A DNA stretch of 64,000 nucleotides from Bradyrhizobium arachidis (GTDB taxonomy: Bacteria; Pseudomonadota; Alphaproteobacteria; Rhizobiales; Xanthobacteraceae): assembly GCF_015291705.1 (NCBI RefSeq), contig NZ_CP030050.1, positions 558,001 to 622,000 on the forward strand, written 5' to 3'. Below are positions 46,987 through 56,318 of this stretch, one piece after another. Made by a program: the position numbers and the translations under genes. The notes under the pieces were generated by a model, which did no database searches, was not told the DNA's origin, and saw nothing but the letters and a program-made list of their open reading frames with translations. Position 1 is the first letter of the stretch. The number at the start of each line of letters is the position of its first letter.

Positions 46987-48830
46987 GCGGCGATCTCCCC
47001 ATGCACGCCGCCGAGATAGGCCTCCTGCACCGCGGCGTTGGTCTTGATTTCCTCGGGCGTCCCCGAGATCAGCACCTTGCCCTCCTGGAGCACCGTCACA
47101 CGTTCGACCAGCTCGAACAGCGAATCCATGTCGTGGTCGATGATGATCATGGTGCGGCCGCGTGCGATCGACTTGAGCAGCTTGACGGTCTCGACGCGCT
47201 CGCGCGGGCTCATGCCGGCGAGCGGCTCGTCGAGCAGCAGCAGGCGCGGCGAGGTCGCGAGCGCAAGCCCGATCTCCAGCCTGCGTTTCTCGCCATAGGC
47301 AAGCTCGGACACCGGCGTGTCGGCGCGGCGGGTGAGGTTGACCAGCGCCAGCGTGTGCTCCACCTGCTCGGTCAGGCCCTTCACGCTCGAGAGCTTCTTG
47401 AACAGGTCGAGCCGGAATTTTCCGCGCAGCTCGGCGAGGGCGGCGATGGTCAGGTTCTGCCGCACCGTGAGGCCGGTGAAAAGCTGGTTGACCTGGTAGC
47501 TCTTGGTCAGCCCGAGCTGGCACACCTCGGTGACTTTCAATCCCGTGATGTCGCGTCCCTCGAACACGATCTGGCCGGAGGTCGGCGCGACCTCACAGGT
47601 CAGCATTTTGAAGAAGGTCGATTTGCCCGCGCCGTTGGGCCCGATGATGCCACGCAGCTCGCCCTGATTGACGCTGAAATCGATGTCGCTGTTGGCGACG
47701 AGGCCGCCATAGCGCTTGGTGAGGCCGGTCGCCTTCAGGATAGGTCCGGAATAAGCGGGGTGCGCAACCTCTTTGGCCAACATCGGCGCCGGCGCGAGGT
47801 GCTGGGGAATCGCGGCGTCAGCGGCGTCCTGCTCCATCTCCGTGTCCGACCGCCGACGCTTGCCCGAGACGAGGCGATAGAGATCGGCCAGCCCGCCGAT
47901 GATGCCGCCGCGCAGGAAGCAGACCAGCAGCACGAACACGACGCCCAGCACCAGCTTCCACGCGGCCCCCAGGCCGAGCGCGGATTGAAGGAAATCCTGA
48001 AGGAACAGCCAGACGGTTGCGCCGACCAGCGGTCCGAACAGCGTGCCGCGGCCGCCGATCGCAGTTTGCATCACGAGCTGGCCGGAAGTGTCGAACGTGA
48101 AAGCATCGGGCGGCATGAAGGCCTGGAGCACGCCGAGCAGGCCACCGGCGAAGCCGGCATAAGCGGCTGCGATCACGAAGGCAGTCAGCTTGTAGCCGTG
48201 GATGTTGTGGCCGACGGCGGTGGCGCGCAGCGGATTGTCGCGGATCGCGCTCAGAATCGCCCCGACCGGCGAGCGCACGATCCGGAGCGCGATGATGACG
48301 CCGACGAAATAGCACAGCGCGATGAACTGATAGAGCGACCAGCCATTGGTGAAGTGCACGGTGGTGAAGCCGAGATTGAAGCTCGGCGTCGGCACGCCCG
48401 GCAGGCCGTTCTCGCCGCCGGTGAAATCCGACAGCGGATTGAACTCGACGAAGAAGAATACTTCCGCGATCGCCACGGTGATCATCGCGAAGTAGATGCC
48501 GGTCCGCCGCAGCGCGATCAGGCCGATCAGATAGCCGGTCGCTGCCGCCGCGATCATGCCGATGATCAGCGCGCCCAGCACGTTGCCGAAGCCGGCGCGG
48601 GTCAATAGGTACGCCGCGACGAAGCCGCCGGTGCCGTAGAAGGCGGACTGGCCGAACGAGAGCAAGCCGGTGAAGCCGAACAGGATGTCGAAGCCGAGGC
48701 CGAACAGGCCCCAGACCAGGATCCGGTTCACGGTGTTGGGGGCGAAGCCGAGATGAGGCAGCACGAAGGGCGCTGCGATCAACCCGATCGCGGTCAGGGT
48801 CTCGATCAGGAACGGGCGTTGCTTGAGCAT
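46983..48830 (-). CDS. LivM-LivG fusion: permease joined to ATP-binding protein
   Basis: 615 aa in one frame. Residues about 1-310 are a LivM permease (FGFDILFGFTGLLSFGQSAF and DNPLRATAVGHNIHGYKL are typical), with about ten membrane segments. A charged linker (SGKRRRSDTEMEQDAADAA) leads to a LivG ATPase from about 350: Walker A GPNGAGKSTF near 396, signature SELAYGEKRRLEIGLAL and Walker B LLLLDEPLAGMSP. The signature reads LAYGE rather than LSGGQ. Starts 11 nt after livH and overlaps livF by ATGA. The open frame upstream of 48830 is shadow. Confidence 0.92.
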   Translation of the reverse strand: MLKQRPFLIETLTAIGLIAAPFVLPHLGFAPNTVNRILVWGLFGLGFDILFGFTGLLSFGQSAFYGTGGFVAAYLLTRAGFGNVLGALIIGMIAAAATGYLIGLIALRRTGIYFAMITVAIAEVFFFVEFNPLSDFTGGENGLPGVPTPSFNLGFTTVHFTNGWSLYQFIALCYFVGVIIALRIVRSPVGAILSAIRDNPLRATAVGHNIHGYKLTAFVIAAAYAGFAGGLLGVLQAFMPPDAFTFDTSGQLVMQTAIGGRGTLFGPLVGATVWLFLQDFLQSALGLGAAWKLVLGVVFVLLVCFLRGGIIGGLADLYRLVSGKRRRSDTEMEQDAADAAIPQHLAPAPMLAKEVAHPAYSGPILKATGLTKRYGGLVANSDIDFSVNQGELRGIIGPNGAGKSTFFKMLTCEVAPTSGQIVFEGRDITGLKVTEVCQLGLTKSYQVNQLFTGLTVRQNLTIAALAELRGKFRLDLFKKLSSVKGLTEQVEHTLALVNLTRRADTPVSELAYGEKRRLEIGLALATSPRLLLLDEPLAGMSPRERVETVKLLKSIARGRTMIIIDHDMDSLFELVERVTVLQEGKVLISGTPEEIKTNAAVQEAYLGGVHGEIAA

Positions 48831-48841
48831 CGGGAAATCGC

Positions 48842-49717
48842 TTACTCGCGGCCCTGGACGCCGAGCAGGCCATGCGGTCGCACCACGAGCACGAGCGTCA
48901 TTGCCGCAAACAGCATCACATAGGCATAGCCGGGGTTGAACATGGAGGTGACGCTGATGATCTCGCCGGCGATCAGGCCGCCGAGGATCGCGCCGGGGAA
49001 CGAGCCGACGCCGCCGATCACCACCACCACGAAGGTCTGGACCAGGATGTCGTCGCCAATGCCGGGGGTCAGCGACACCACCGGCGCGTTGACGATGCCG
49101 GCAAAGCCGGCGGCCATCGCGCCGATGCCGAACACCACCATGAAGACGCGGTAGACGTTGATGCCGAGCGAATCGACCATCACCGAATCCTCGATGCCGG
49201 CGCGCACGATCATGCCGAGCCGGGTCCGGTACAGCACGAGGAACAGCGCGCCGAGCGCGATCGCGACGATGCCGACCACGGCGAGGCGGTAGGTCGGATA
49301 GAACATGAAGCCGAGATTGGTGATGCCCTGGAACAGCGCCGGCGGTGGCACGATCTGCGACTGGCTTGAGAAGATCAGGCGCACGAGCTCGACGAAGCAG
49401 ATGCCGAGCCCGAAAGTCACCAGCAATTGGTCCTCGTGCGGGCGGTGATAGAAGTGGCGGATGATGACGCGTTCCATCACGACGCCGAGCAGCATCACGA
49501 ACAGCGAGCCCGCGATGACGGCGAGGACAAAGGATTCCGTGTACTGGTAGGTGACGAAGCCGGCATAGCCGCCGATCATGAACATCGCGCCATGCGCGAG
49601 GTTGAGCACGCCGAGCGTGCCGTAGATGATGGTCAGGCCGGAGCTGATCAGCGCCAGCAGCGCGCCGAGCGCGAGCCCGTTGAAGAGCTGCGAAACGAGA
49701 TTGGGCCAACTAATCAT
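48842..49717 (-). CDS. livH: Branched-chain amino acid-type ABC transporter permease LivH
   Basis: 291 aa, about eight to nine membrane segments. Family signatures: LFNGLALGALLALISSGLTIIYGTLGVLNLAHGAM at the N-terminus, RARIEDS-like loop (VRAGIEDSVMVDSLGIN), and GGVGSFPGAILGGLIAG near the C-terminus. Partners LivM in the inner-membrane channel. Preceded by the binding-protein gene with a terminator-like hairpin in the 99-bp gap, and followed after 11 nt by the LivM-LivG fusion. Confidence 0.94.
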   Translation of the reverse strand: MISWPNLVSQLFNGLALGALLALISSGLTIIYGTLGVLNLAHGAMFMIGGYAGFVTYQYTESFVLAVIAGSLFVMLLGVVMERVIIRHFYHRPHEDQLLVTFGLGICFVELVRLIFSSQSQIVPPPALFQGITNLGFMFYPTYRLAVVGIVAIALGALFLVLYRTRLGMIVRAGIEDSVMVDSLGINVYRVFMVVFGIGAMAAGFAGIVNAPVVSLTPGIGDDILVQTFVVVVIGGVGSFPGAILGGLIAGEIISVTSMFNPGYAYVMLFAAMTLVLVVRPHGLLGVQGRE

Positions 49718-49755
49718 GCAATGATCGCCGTTGAGACGCGAGAGCAGCGCGCGTC

Positions 49756-49800
49756 AAAAAAGGTGACGCCGCAAGACCAGAGTGCGTCCCGCGGCGTCAC
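49756..49800 (-). terminator. Terminator/attenuator between binding-protein gene and livH
   Basis: Minus strand: GTGACGCCGC pairs perfectly with GCGGCGTCAC over 18 nt, followed by C and TTTTTT. A strong intrinsic terminator inside the operon would make the binding protein more abundant than the membrane parts. Confidence 0.8.
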
Positions 49801-49816
49801 AGGGGTTAGTCCGGCT

Positions 49817-51151
49817 TCAAGTGTAGTCGCCGGGATGGCAGCCGAACGCGTCCGGCTTCTGCATCAGGCCTTCGCCCGGGACGATCTCGACCACGTCGTA
49901 CCAGTCTTCCTTGCTCTTCATGTCCTTCTGCTGCTTGCCTTTGACGATGATCACCGGGCGGACGCACTGGTGATCCTCGGGGCGGTAATGCACGTCGCCG
50001 ACCAGCGAGGGCAGCGTCTCGCCCTTCTCATAGGCCTTGATCACGTCGGGCGGATTGAAGCTGCCGGCTTCCTCGCACATGCGGGCCCAGTGCGCGAAGC
50101 TGACATAGGCGTTCTCCGCGCCCCATTCCGGCTTGTAGCCGTACTTCTTCTCGAAGGCCTCGTTGAACATCTTGGCCAGCGGGAACTTGTCCTCGATCGT
50201 CCACCAATAGTCGGTGGCGGCGTAGACGCCCTGCATCAGGCCGCCGGTCTCGCGCGCGATGAAGGGCACCTGGTAGGGCACCACCAGCTTCATCTTGTCG
50301 AGCACGCCGAACTGTTTTGCCTGCTGGGTCGACAGCACCGCGTCGTGGCCCCAGTTGACGTTGATGAGGACGTCGGCGCCGGAGTTCGCGACGTTCAGCA
50401 GATAGGAGGAATAGTCGGGCGCGCCGAGCGGGGCGACCTGGTTGGTCACGGTGGTCCAGCCGGCGGTGGCGAGGAAGTCCTGCATCGATTTGGTGACGGT
50501 GTGGCCGTAGGTGTAGTCGGGCGTGAGATAGGCCGCCTTCTTGCCCTTGCCGAACTCCTTCACCATCACCGGTCCGATTGCCGCGGCCGCGGTCTGGCCG
50601 AAGAAGTTCTGACGGAAACCATAGCGGACGCAGTCCTTGCCGGTGGTGTCGTTCGAGCCGGAGATGCCGCACACGAACAGCACGTGCTCGCGCTGGGCGA
50701 GCTTGTTGAGCGCGACCGCCACCGCACTCGACGTGCCGCCGGTGATCATGATCGCCTTGTTCTCGCTGATGAAGCGCTGCTGCGCCTGCACCGCCTCGTT
50801 GGGCTTGGCCGCGGAATCGGCGACGCCGAACTTGAGCTCCTTGCCGAGCACGCCCTTGCTGGTCTTCGGCGAGATCTTCTTGATCAGATCGTGGCCGCTG
50901 TTGATGTGCTCGATCGCGAGCTGATAGCCCTTGAGCTCGTCCTCGCCCTGCACGGCATAGGTGCCGGTGCGCGGCACCGAGATGCCGATGAAGGCGGTGG
51001 AACCCGACACGCCAGCCGGATAGGAACCGATCGCCGGCTTGTCCTCGGCGAAGGCCGGCAGCGCCGGCAGCATCGAGCCGCCGATCAGGCCTGCGGTCGT
51101 CTGCAGCAGGCCGCGGCGCGAGAGGCCACGGCGGATGAGTTTGTCAGTCAT
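49817..51151 (-). CDS. ABC transporter substrate-binding protein, Tat-exported
   Basis: 444 aa from ATG 51151 with GGAGGAAAC 7 nt upstream. N-terminus RRGLSRRGLLQTTAGLIGG is a twin-arginine signal (cleavage near ALPAFAED). The mature part is a type I periplasmic binding protein of the Leu/Ile/Val or urea/short-amide group: GYQLAIEHINSG, GGTSSAVAVALNKLAQREHVLFVC, GISGSNDTTGKDC and YGHTVTKSMQDFL. The ligand is uncertain. First gene of the transporter cluster, divergent from the alpha-CTD-like gene. Confidence 0.9.
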   Translation of the reverse strand: MTDKLIRRGLSRRGLLQTTAGLIGGSMLPALPAFAEDKPAIGSYPAGVSGSTAFIGISVPRTGTYAVQGEDELKGYQLAIEHINSGHDLIKKISPKTSKGVLGKELKFGVADSAAKPNEAVQAQQRFISENKAIMITGGTSSAVAVALNKLAQREHVLFVCGISGSNDTTGKDCVRYGFRQNFFGQTAAAAIGPVMVKEFGKGKKAAYLTPDYTYGHTVTKSMQDFLATAGWTTVTNQVAPLGAPDYSSYLLNVANSGADVLINVNWGHDAVLSTQQAKQFGVLDKMKLVVPYQVPFIARETGGLMQGVYAATDYWWTIEDKFPLAKMFNEAFEKKYGYKPEWGAENAYVSFAHWARMCEEAGSFNPPDVIKAYEKGETLPSLVGDVHYRPEDHQCVRPVIIVKGKQQKDMKSKEDWYDVVEIVPGEGLMQKPDAFGCHPGDYT

Positions 51152-51341
51152 GATCGTTTCCTCCGAACATCGTTCTTGGTTGCAGGCCAAACACGACCTG
51201 TCCGGCGGCAACCGGCCTCGCTTGGCCTGCCCCCGCCGGGCACGTCACATCCGCGTGTAGTTCTTGGCCGTAAGCATTGCTTGTGAACACCTTCTGTCAA
51301 TTTCGCCTTTGGTCGAACGACGAAAATTATGTCGTGAAAAC

Positions 51342-51358
51342 ATATCGGATCACGATAT
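51342..51358. promoter_or_regulatory. AT-rich palindrome in the divergent promoter region
   Basis: ATATCGGATCACGATAT: arms ATATCG/CGATAT with a 5-bp centre, extendable to 8-bp arms with one mismatch. It lies in an AT-rich block between the binding-protein gene and the alpha-CTD-like gene, a likely operator. Confidence 0.45.
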
Positions 51359-51403
51359 ATATTAGTCTTTGTGAGTACGAGGCGAGCGGGTTCGGCGAGC
51401 GAA

Positions 51404-52021
51404 ATGGCGCGGCAGACGACAGTGGCGGGTGTCCGGAAGCAACGATCCTGGTCGCAGGAGGCGGAGCGGCAGGAGGCTGCGTGGCCAAGCGGAGAGGCAG
51501 GCGACCAGCGCGCGGCGCCGCAGTCCGGCGATGCCTCCCGCCTGCCCGAGCCGCGCAACCGGCCCGCCGGCGAGCGAGGTCCGGCCGTCGGCTCCGTTCA
51601 GGCCAAGCGTGCGCCGGCGCCGATGAAGCGACTGAGCGTGCGCGCCCAGAACGTCCTCAAGGAGCTCGCGGTCGAGCTCACCGGCGAGCAGCCGCCGAAA
51701 GGAAACTGGTCGCCCTCGCGCGAGCTGCTGCGCGCGCTGACGGCCGAGCGCCTCGCGACCGCGCGCAATTGCGGGCCTCACACCGTGCGGGAGATCGTCG
51801 ACTGGGCGCAGGGCTGTGGCGTGACCATCAAACCCGTGATCCGGTCCGGCGGCTCGTTGTCGGAGATGTGGGCGGAGCTGATCACCAATGCGTCGACGGG
51901 CGCCCTGACCAGTGCGGAGATCGTCAGCGCGCTCCAGCGCTCGATCCGGCGCAAGAGCGTCCGCATCCCGATCGCGTTTCAGGTCATCCTGGTCAAGATC
52001 CTGCTGTCCAGCTTCGAATAG
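51404..52021 (+). CDS. Orphan protein resembling RNA polymerase alpha C-terminal domain
   Basis: 205 aa from ATG 51404; GTG 51371 is in frame and ATG 51623 could give a short form. Residues 1-73 are polar, low-complexity. Residues about 76-144 resemble E. coli alpha-CTD: LSVRAQNVLK at 77-86 against LTVRSANCLK (R265, N268, L270, K271 matched by R80, N83, L85, K86), and ARNCGPHTVREIVDWAQGCG against PNLGKKSLTEIKDVLASRG (N294, G296, E302 matched by N122, G124, E130). About 13 residues are inserted between. The tail (170-205) is helical. It could bind UP-element-like DNA; no NTD is present. Function unknown. Confidence 0.55.
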   Translation: MARQTTVAGVRKQRSWSQEAERQEAAWPSGEAGDQRAAPQSGDASRLPEPRNRPAGERGPAVGSVQAKRAPAPMKRLSVRAQNVLKELAVELTGEQPPKGNWSPSRELLRALTAERLATARNCGPHTVREIVDWAQGCGVTIKPVIRSGGSLSEMWAELITNASTGALTSAEIVSALQRSIRRKSVRIPIAFQVILVKILLSSFE

Positions 52022-52143
52022 GCGGCTGCAAGCGCCGATATTTGTGCATCTCCGCTGCCCGCCGGTTGTACGGCGGCCGCTGCTTGCTACTTTTGGTTAA
52101 GCTGCCCGCATTGCCGGGCGGCAAGGCGCGGAGGCGGCACGGC

Positions 52144-52626
52144 ATGGTTCAGGCGAAGAAGGCGCAACGCTCCACGGCGGCGATGCCTGCACGGTCTTCA
52201 AGCAACCGGACCATGCGCGACTCCGACTACGCGGCGCTGGCGCAATTCCGCTATCAGATCCGGAGCTTTCTGGCGTTCAGCGAGGCGGCGGCAGCACAGC
52301 AGGGATTGACCCCCACGCAGCACCAGGCGCTGCTCGGCATCAAGGGCTTTGTCCGTCCAGGCCCCGCAACAGTCGGTGACGTCGCGCGGTTCCTGCTGAT
52401 CCGGCATCACTCCGCTGTCGAGCTGATCAACCGCCTCGCGAAGCTCGGGCTGGTCAGCCGCGTCGCCGACCCGGAAGACGCCAGGCGAGTTCATCTCAAG
52501 TTGACGAAGAAGGGCGAGCAGAAGCTCCAGGCACTCTCGCGGAAGAATCTCGAGGAGCTTCGCCGCGCCGCCAGCCCGGCGTTGAATCGACTCTTGAAGT
52601 CTTTCCGGGCGCCCAGCGACGCTTAA
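52144..52626 (+). CDS. MarR family transcriptional regulator
   Basis: 160 aa from ATG 52144, with GGAGG about 9 nt upstream. Winged helix: FSEAAAAQQGLTPTQHQALLGI, then VGDVARFLLIRHHSAVELINRLAKLGLVSR, the wing DPEDARRVHLKLTKKGEQ with the conserved DxRxxxL-like turn, and C-terminal dimer helix KNLEELRRAAS. Responds to unknown small molecules or stress. Follows the alpha-CTD-like gene by 122 nt; convergent with prfA. Confidence 0.9.
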   Translation: MVQAKKAQRSTAAMPARSSSNRTMRDSDYAALAQFRYQIRSFLAFSEAAAAQQGLTPTQHQALLGIKGFVRPGPATVGDVARFLLIRHHSAVELINRLAKLGLVSRVADPEDARRVHLKLTKKGEQKLQALSRKNLEELRRAASPALNRLLKSFRAPSDA

Positions 52627-52634
52627 ACGCGAGC

Positions 52635-53720
52635 TCAGGCCGCAGCGCCTTGCGCCGCGAGCTGCGCGGCCTGATGCTCGGTGGTCAGCGCGTCGATCAA
52701 TTCGCCCAGCGCTTCACCCGCGATCACCTGCGGCAGCTTGTAGAGCGTCAGGTTGATGCGGTGGTCGGTGACGCGACCTTGCGGGAAATTGTAGGTGCGG
52801 ATGCGCTCGGAGCGATCGCCGGAGCCGACCTTCTCCTTGCGCTCGGCCGAGCGCGCCGCATCGACGCGCTGGCGTTCGGCGTCGTAGATGCGCGAGCGCA
52901 GGATGTTCATGGCCGAGGCGCGATTCTTGTGCTGCGAGCGCGAGTCCTGCATCATCACCACGATGCCGGTCGGGATGTGGGTGATGCGGATCGCCGATTC
53001 CGTCTTGTTGACGTGCTGGCCGCCCGCGCCCTGCGCGCGCATGGTCTCGATGCGCAGGTCGTCGTTCTTGATGTCGACGTCGACGTCCTCGACCTCCGGC
53101 AGCACCGCGACGGTGGCGGCGGAGGTATGGATGCGCCCCTGCGTTTCGGTGTCGGGCACGCGCTGCACCCGGTGCACGCCGGATTCGAATTTGAGCTTGG
53201 AGAACGCGCCGCGGCCCTGCACCTCCGCGATGATTTCCTTGTAGCCGCCGACGGTGCCTTCGCTCGCCGAGATCACCTCGACCTTCCAGCCCTGCAAGCT
53301 GGCGAAGCGCTCGTACATGCGGAACAGGTCGCCGGCGAACAGCGAGGCCTCGTCGCCACCGGTGCCGGCGCGGATTTCCAGCATCACGTTGCGGTCGTCC
53401 ATGGCGTCCTTGGGCAAGAGCGCGACGCGGATCTTCTGGACCAGCTCCTCGATCCTCGGCGTCAGCTCGTCGCGCTCGCTCTCCGCCATGCTGCGCATCT
53501 CGGCATCGGTCGCGGGATCGGCGATCAGTGCCTCGGTGTCGGCGAGCTCCTTGACCGCAGAACGATAGGCCTTCACCGCCTCGATCAGCGGGGTGATCTC
53601 GGCGAGCTCGCGGGTGATCTGCACATAGCGCTCGGAGGCGAGCTGGCCCAGCGATTCAGCCTCGAGCGAAGCATGATGCGCGAGCAGGACGTCCAGTTTG
53701 GCTTCGGGGAGTGACGACAT
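52635..53720 (-). CDS. prfA: Peptide chain release factor 1
   Basis: 361 aa. Recognises UAA and UAG on the ribosome. Domain 1 is helical (residues 1-110). The GGQ motif is [20 protein letters not shown] at about 233-235, the E. coli position. The RF1 anticodon-like loop is in the segment around [15 protein letters not shown], with PxT partly hidden. The C-terminal segment is [24 protein letters not shown]. Third in a minus-strand series lysC-ptsP-prfA. Convergent with MarR. Confidence 0.97.
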   Translation of the reverse strand: MSSLPEAKLDVLLAHHASLEAESLGQLASERYVQITRELAEITPLIEAVKAYRSAVKELADTEALIADPATDAEMRSMAESERDELTPRIEELVQKIRVALLPKDAMDDRNVMLEIRAGTGGDEASLFAGDLFRMYERFASLQGWKVEVISASEGTVGGYKEIIAEVQGRGAFSKLKFESGVHRVQRVPDTETQGRIHTSAATVAVLPEVEDVDVDIKNDDLRIETMRAQGAGGQHVNKTESAIRITHIPTGIVVMMQDSRSQHKNRASAMNILRSRIYDAERQRVDAARSAERKEKVGSGDRSERIRTYNFPQGRVTDHRINLTLYKLPQVIAGEALGELIDALTTEHQAAQLAAQGAAA

Positions 53721-53777
53721 CGGTTCAGTCTCAAAGTGCGGAAAGCGGCGCGGCGGCGGGAAGGGGCGGCAGGCCCG

Positions 53778-56045
53778 CTACAACGCCAAGCCTTCGGCCT
53801 CGGCAAATTCCGTCAGCTTCTGCCGGATCGAGATGCTGCCGGAGGGCGCATCCAGTAGCGGATTGAGCATCGCTTCGGCCTTTTTCGCGTCGAGGTCGAT
53901 CACCATCGCCTTGACCGGGCCGAGCGCGGTCGCCGACAGCGACAACGAGCGATAGCCCATCGCGATCAGCGCCAATGCGCCGATCGGCTTGGAGGCCATC
54001 TCGCCGCAGAGCGACAGCGACTTCTTCGCCGCGTTCGACTTGCGCGCGATCTCGCGCAGCACGCGCAGGATCGGCGCCGACATGGTGTCGAAGCGCTCGG
54101 ACACCTTGGCATTGCCGCGGTCGACCGCGAACAGGAACTGGAACAGGTCGTTAGAGCCGACCGAGATGAAGTCCACCTTCTTCAGGAGCTCGTCGAGCTG
54201 GTACAGCAGCGCCGGCACCTCGACCATGGTGCCGATGTCGATCCTTTCAGGCAGCGTGTGGCCATGCTGGCGCAGGTAAGTGAGCTCGCGCTCGACCAGC
54301 GCCTTGGCGGAGTCGAATTCAGCGACCTCCGAGATCATCGGGAACATGATGCGCAGCGCACGGCCGCCGCCGGCGCGCAGCAGTGCGCGGATCTGGCCGC
54401 GGAGCAGACCGGGACGATCGAGCCCAAGCCGGATCGCGCGCCAGCCGAGCGCGGGATTCTCCTCGATCACGGCTTCCATATAGGGCAGCGCCTTGTCGCC
54501 GCCGATGTCGAGGGTGCGGAAGGTGACGGGTTTGGTGCCGGCCGCATCCAGCACGGTGCGATACAGCGCGAGCTGGTCGCTGGTGCGCGGCAGGCTCTGG
54601 CCGACCATGAATTGCAGCTCGGTGCGGAACAGGCCGATGCCGGCGCTGCCGGTGTCCTCGATATGCGGCAGGTCGATCGCAAGACCCGCGTTGATCATCA
54701 GCTCGACCTTCTGGCCGTCCCTGGTGACGCAGGGACGATCGCGCAGCGCCAGGTACTGCGCCTGGCGGCGGGCGCGGAAGCGCACGCGCTCGGCGAAAGC
54801 CGCCTCGATCTCCTGCGACGGACGCACATAGATCGATCCCGACGTACCGTCGACGATGATGGCGTCGCCGGGATCGGCGATACCCGGCGCGTTCGGCACC
54901 TCGCCGACGGCGGGAATGCCGAGCGCGCGTGCCACGATCGAGACGTGGGAGTTGGCGGTGCCTTCCTCCAGCACGATGCCGCGCAGGCGCTTGCGGTCGT
55001 AGTCGAGCAGCGCCGCGGGGCCCATCGCGCGCGCGATGACGATGGCGTTGTCGGGCAATTGCTCGCGCGAGGGCGCGTGGTCCTGGCCGACCAGCTGCCG
55101 CATCAGGCGGTAGCCGAGATCCTCGAGATCGTGCAGCCGGTCACGCAGATACGGATCGGTCGAGCGCAGCATGCGCGCGCGGGTGTCTGACTGCACGCGC
55201 TCGACGGCGGCTTCCGCCGTGAGGCCGGTCGCGACCGCCTCGTGCAGCTTGTGCGACCAGCCCTGGTCGTTGGCGAACATGCGGTAGGCTTCCAGCACCT
55301 CGCGATGCTCGCCGCCCTCCGCGACGTCGCCGCGCTCCAGCATGCGGTCGAGATCGGCGCGCAGCTTGGCAAGCGCGGTGTCGAGCCGCTTGACCTCCTT
55401 CGGCAGGTCCTCGGCGATGTAATCCTTGATGACGACGCGCGGCTCGTGCAGCACGACATGGCCGAGCGCGATGCCTTCCGACAGGATGGCGCCGACCTTC
55501 TGCGCGGAATGGCGCGCGGCGGGCTCCATGCCCGGCGGGGCCAGTGCGGACAGCTCGCCGGAGGCGATCAGCTCCGCCAGCACCATCGCGGTGGTCTGAA
55601 GCGCCTCGAGCTCCTCCTCGACATAGTTGCGCTTGGCGCGATTCTGAACGACCAGCACGCCGAGCGTATTGCCGGCCCGCAGGATCGGCACGCCGAGGAA
55701 GGAGTGATAGATCTCTTCGCCGGTCTCGGGGCGGAACGAGAAGGCCGGATGGCTCTGCGCATCGCTCAGGTTGAGCGGGGTCGCCTCGCTGGCGACGAGG
55801 CCGACGAGGCCCTCATGGGCGCTGAGCACGGTGTGGTGCACCGCCTCGCGGTTGAGGCCTTCGGTGGCGTAGAGCTCGAGCGTGTTGTCGATGCGCAGCA
55901 CATAGACCGAGCATACCTCGGCCACCATGTTGGCGGCGATCAGCACCACGATCTTGTCCAGCCGCTCCTGGGCCGAGACCTGCTCCGCCATGGTTTCGCG
56001 GAGCCGTCTCAACAAGACGCGGGGACCTCCCGACGCGCTCCGCAT
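53778..56045 (-). CDS. ptsP: Phosphoenolpyruvate-protein phosphotransferase PtsP (enzyme I-Ntr)
   Basis: 755 aa. First component of the nitrogen phosphotransferase relay, passing phosphate from PEP to NPr. N-terminal GAF domain (residues about 20-165, RLDKIVVLIAANMVAEVCSVYVLR), which can sense glutamine. The phospho-His domain has the active His near 367 in GTANSHVSIVARALGIPA. The PEP-binding TIM barrel has GLFRTELQFM, FRTLDIGGDK and the catalytic SLCGEMAS. Length matches known EI-Ntr. Starts 354 bp after lysC, in the same direction. Confidence 0.96.
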   Translation of the reverse strand: MRSASGGPRVLLRRLRETMAEQVSAQERLDKIVVLIAANMVAEVCSVYVLRIDNTLELYATEGLNREAVHHTVLSAHEGLVGLVASEATPLNLSDAQSHPAFSFRPETGEEIYHSFLGVPILRAGNTLGVLVVQNRAKRNYVEEELEALQTTAMVLAELIASGELSALAPPGMEPAARHSAQKVGAILSEGIALGHVVLHEPRVVIKDYIAEDLPKEVKRLDTALAKLRADLDRMLERGDVAEGGEHREVLEAYRMFANDQGWSHKLHEAVATGLTAEAAVERVQSDTRARMLRSTDPYLRDRLHDLEDLGYRLMRQLVGQDHAPSREQLPDNAIVIARAMGPAALLDYDRKRLRGIVLEEGTANSHVSIVARALGIPAVGEVPNAPGIADPGDAIIVDGTSGSIYVRPSQEIEAAFAERVRFRARRQAQYLALRDRPCVTRDGQKVELMINAGLAIDLPHIEDTGSAGIGLFRTELQFMVGQSLPRTSDQLALYRTVLDAAGTKPVTFRTLDIGGDKALPYMEAVIEENPALGWRAIRLGLDRPGLLRGQIRALLRAGGGRALRIMFPMISEVAEFDSAKALVERELTYLRQHGHTLPERIDIGTMVEVPALLYQLDELLKKVDFISVGSNDLFQFLFAVDRGNAKVSERFDTMSAPILRVLREIARKSNAAKKSLSLCGEMASKPIGALALIAMGYRSLSLSATALGPVKAMVIDLDAKKAEAMLNPLLDAPSGSISIRQKLTEFAEAEGLAL

Positions 56046-56318
56046 GAACCGTCAATCTCCTCCGTCTGCCGGGCCCGGCGGTATCGGCCGGCGGCTGGCC
56101 TAAAATTCCAGAAAAACAACCAAATTGTTTGTCCGGCGCAGGCGCAAACCTTCGCTTGCACCGAATCAGCGGCCTGAACTGGGACACAGTCTGCGGCAGC
56201 CCACCCTGTTCGCCGTATAGCGAATTGAGGCTTGTTTTGCCAAGCAAAACGCCTGCCAAACGCGAAGGTGTGTACACCTTCACGTTTGCTGCGACCGCTA
56301 AGAGAAAATTAGCCCAGG

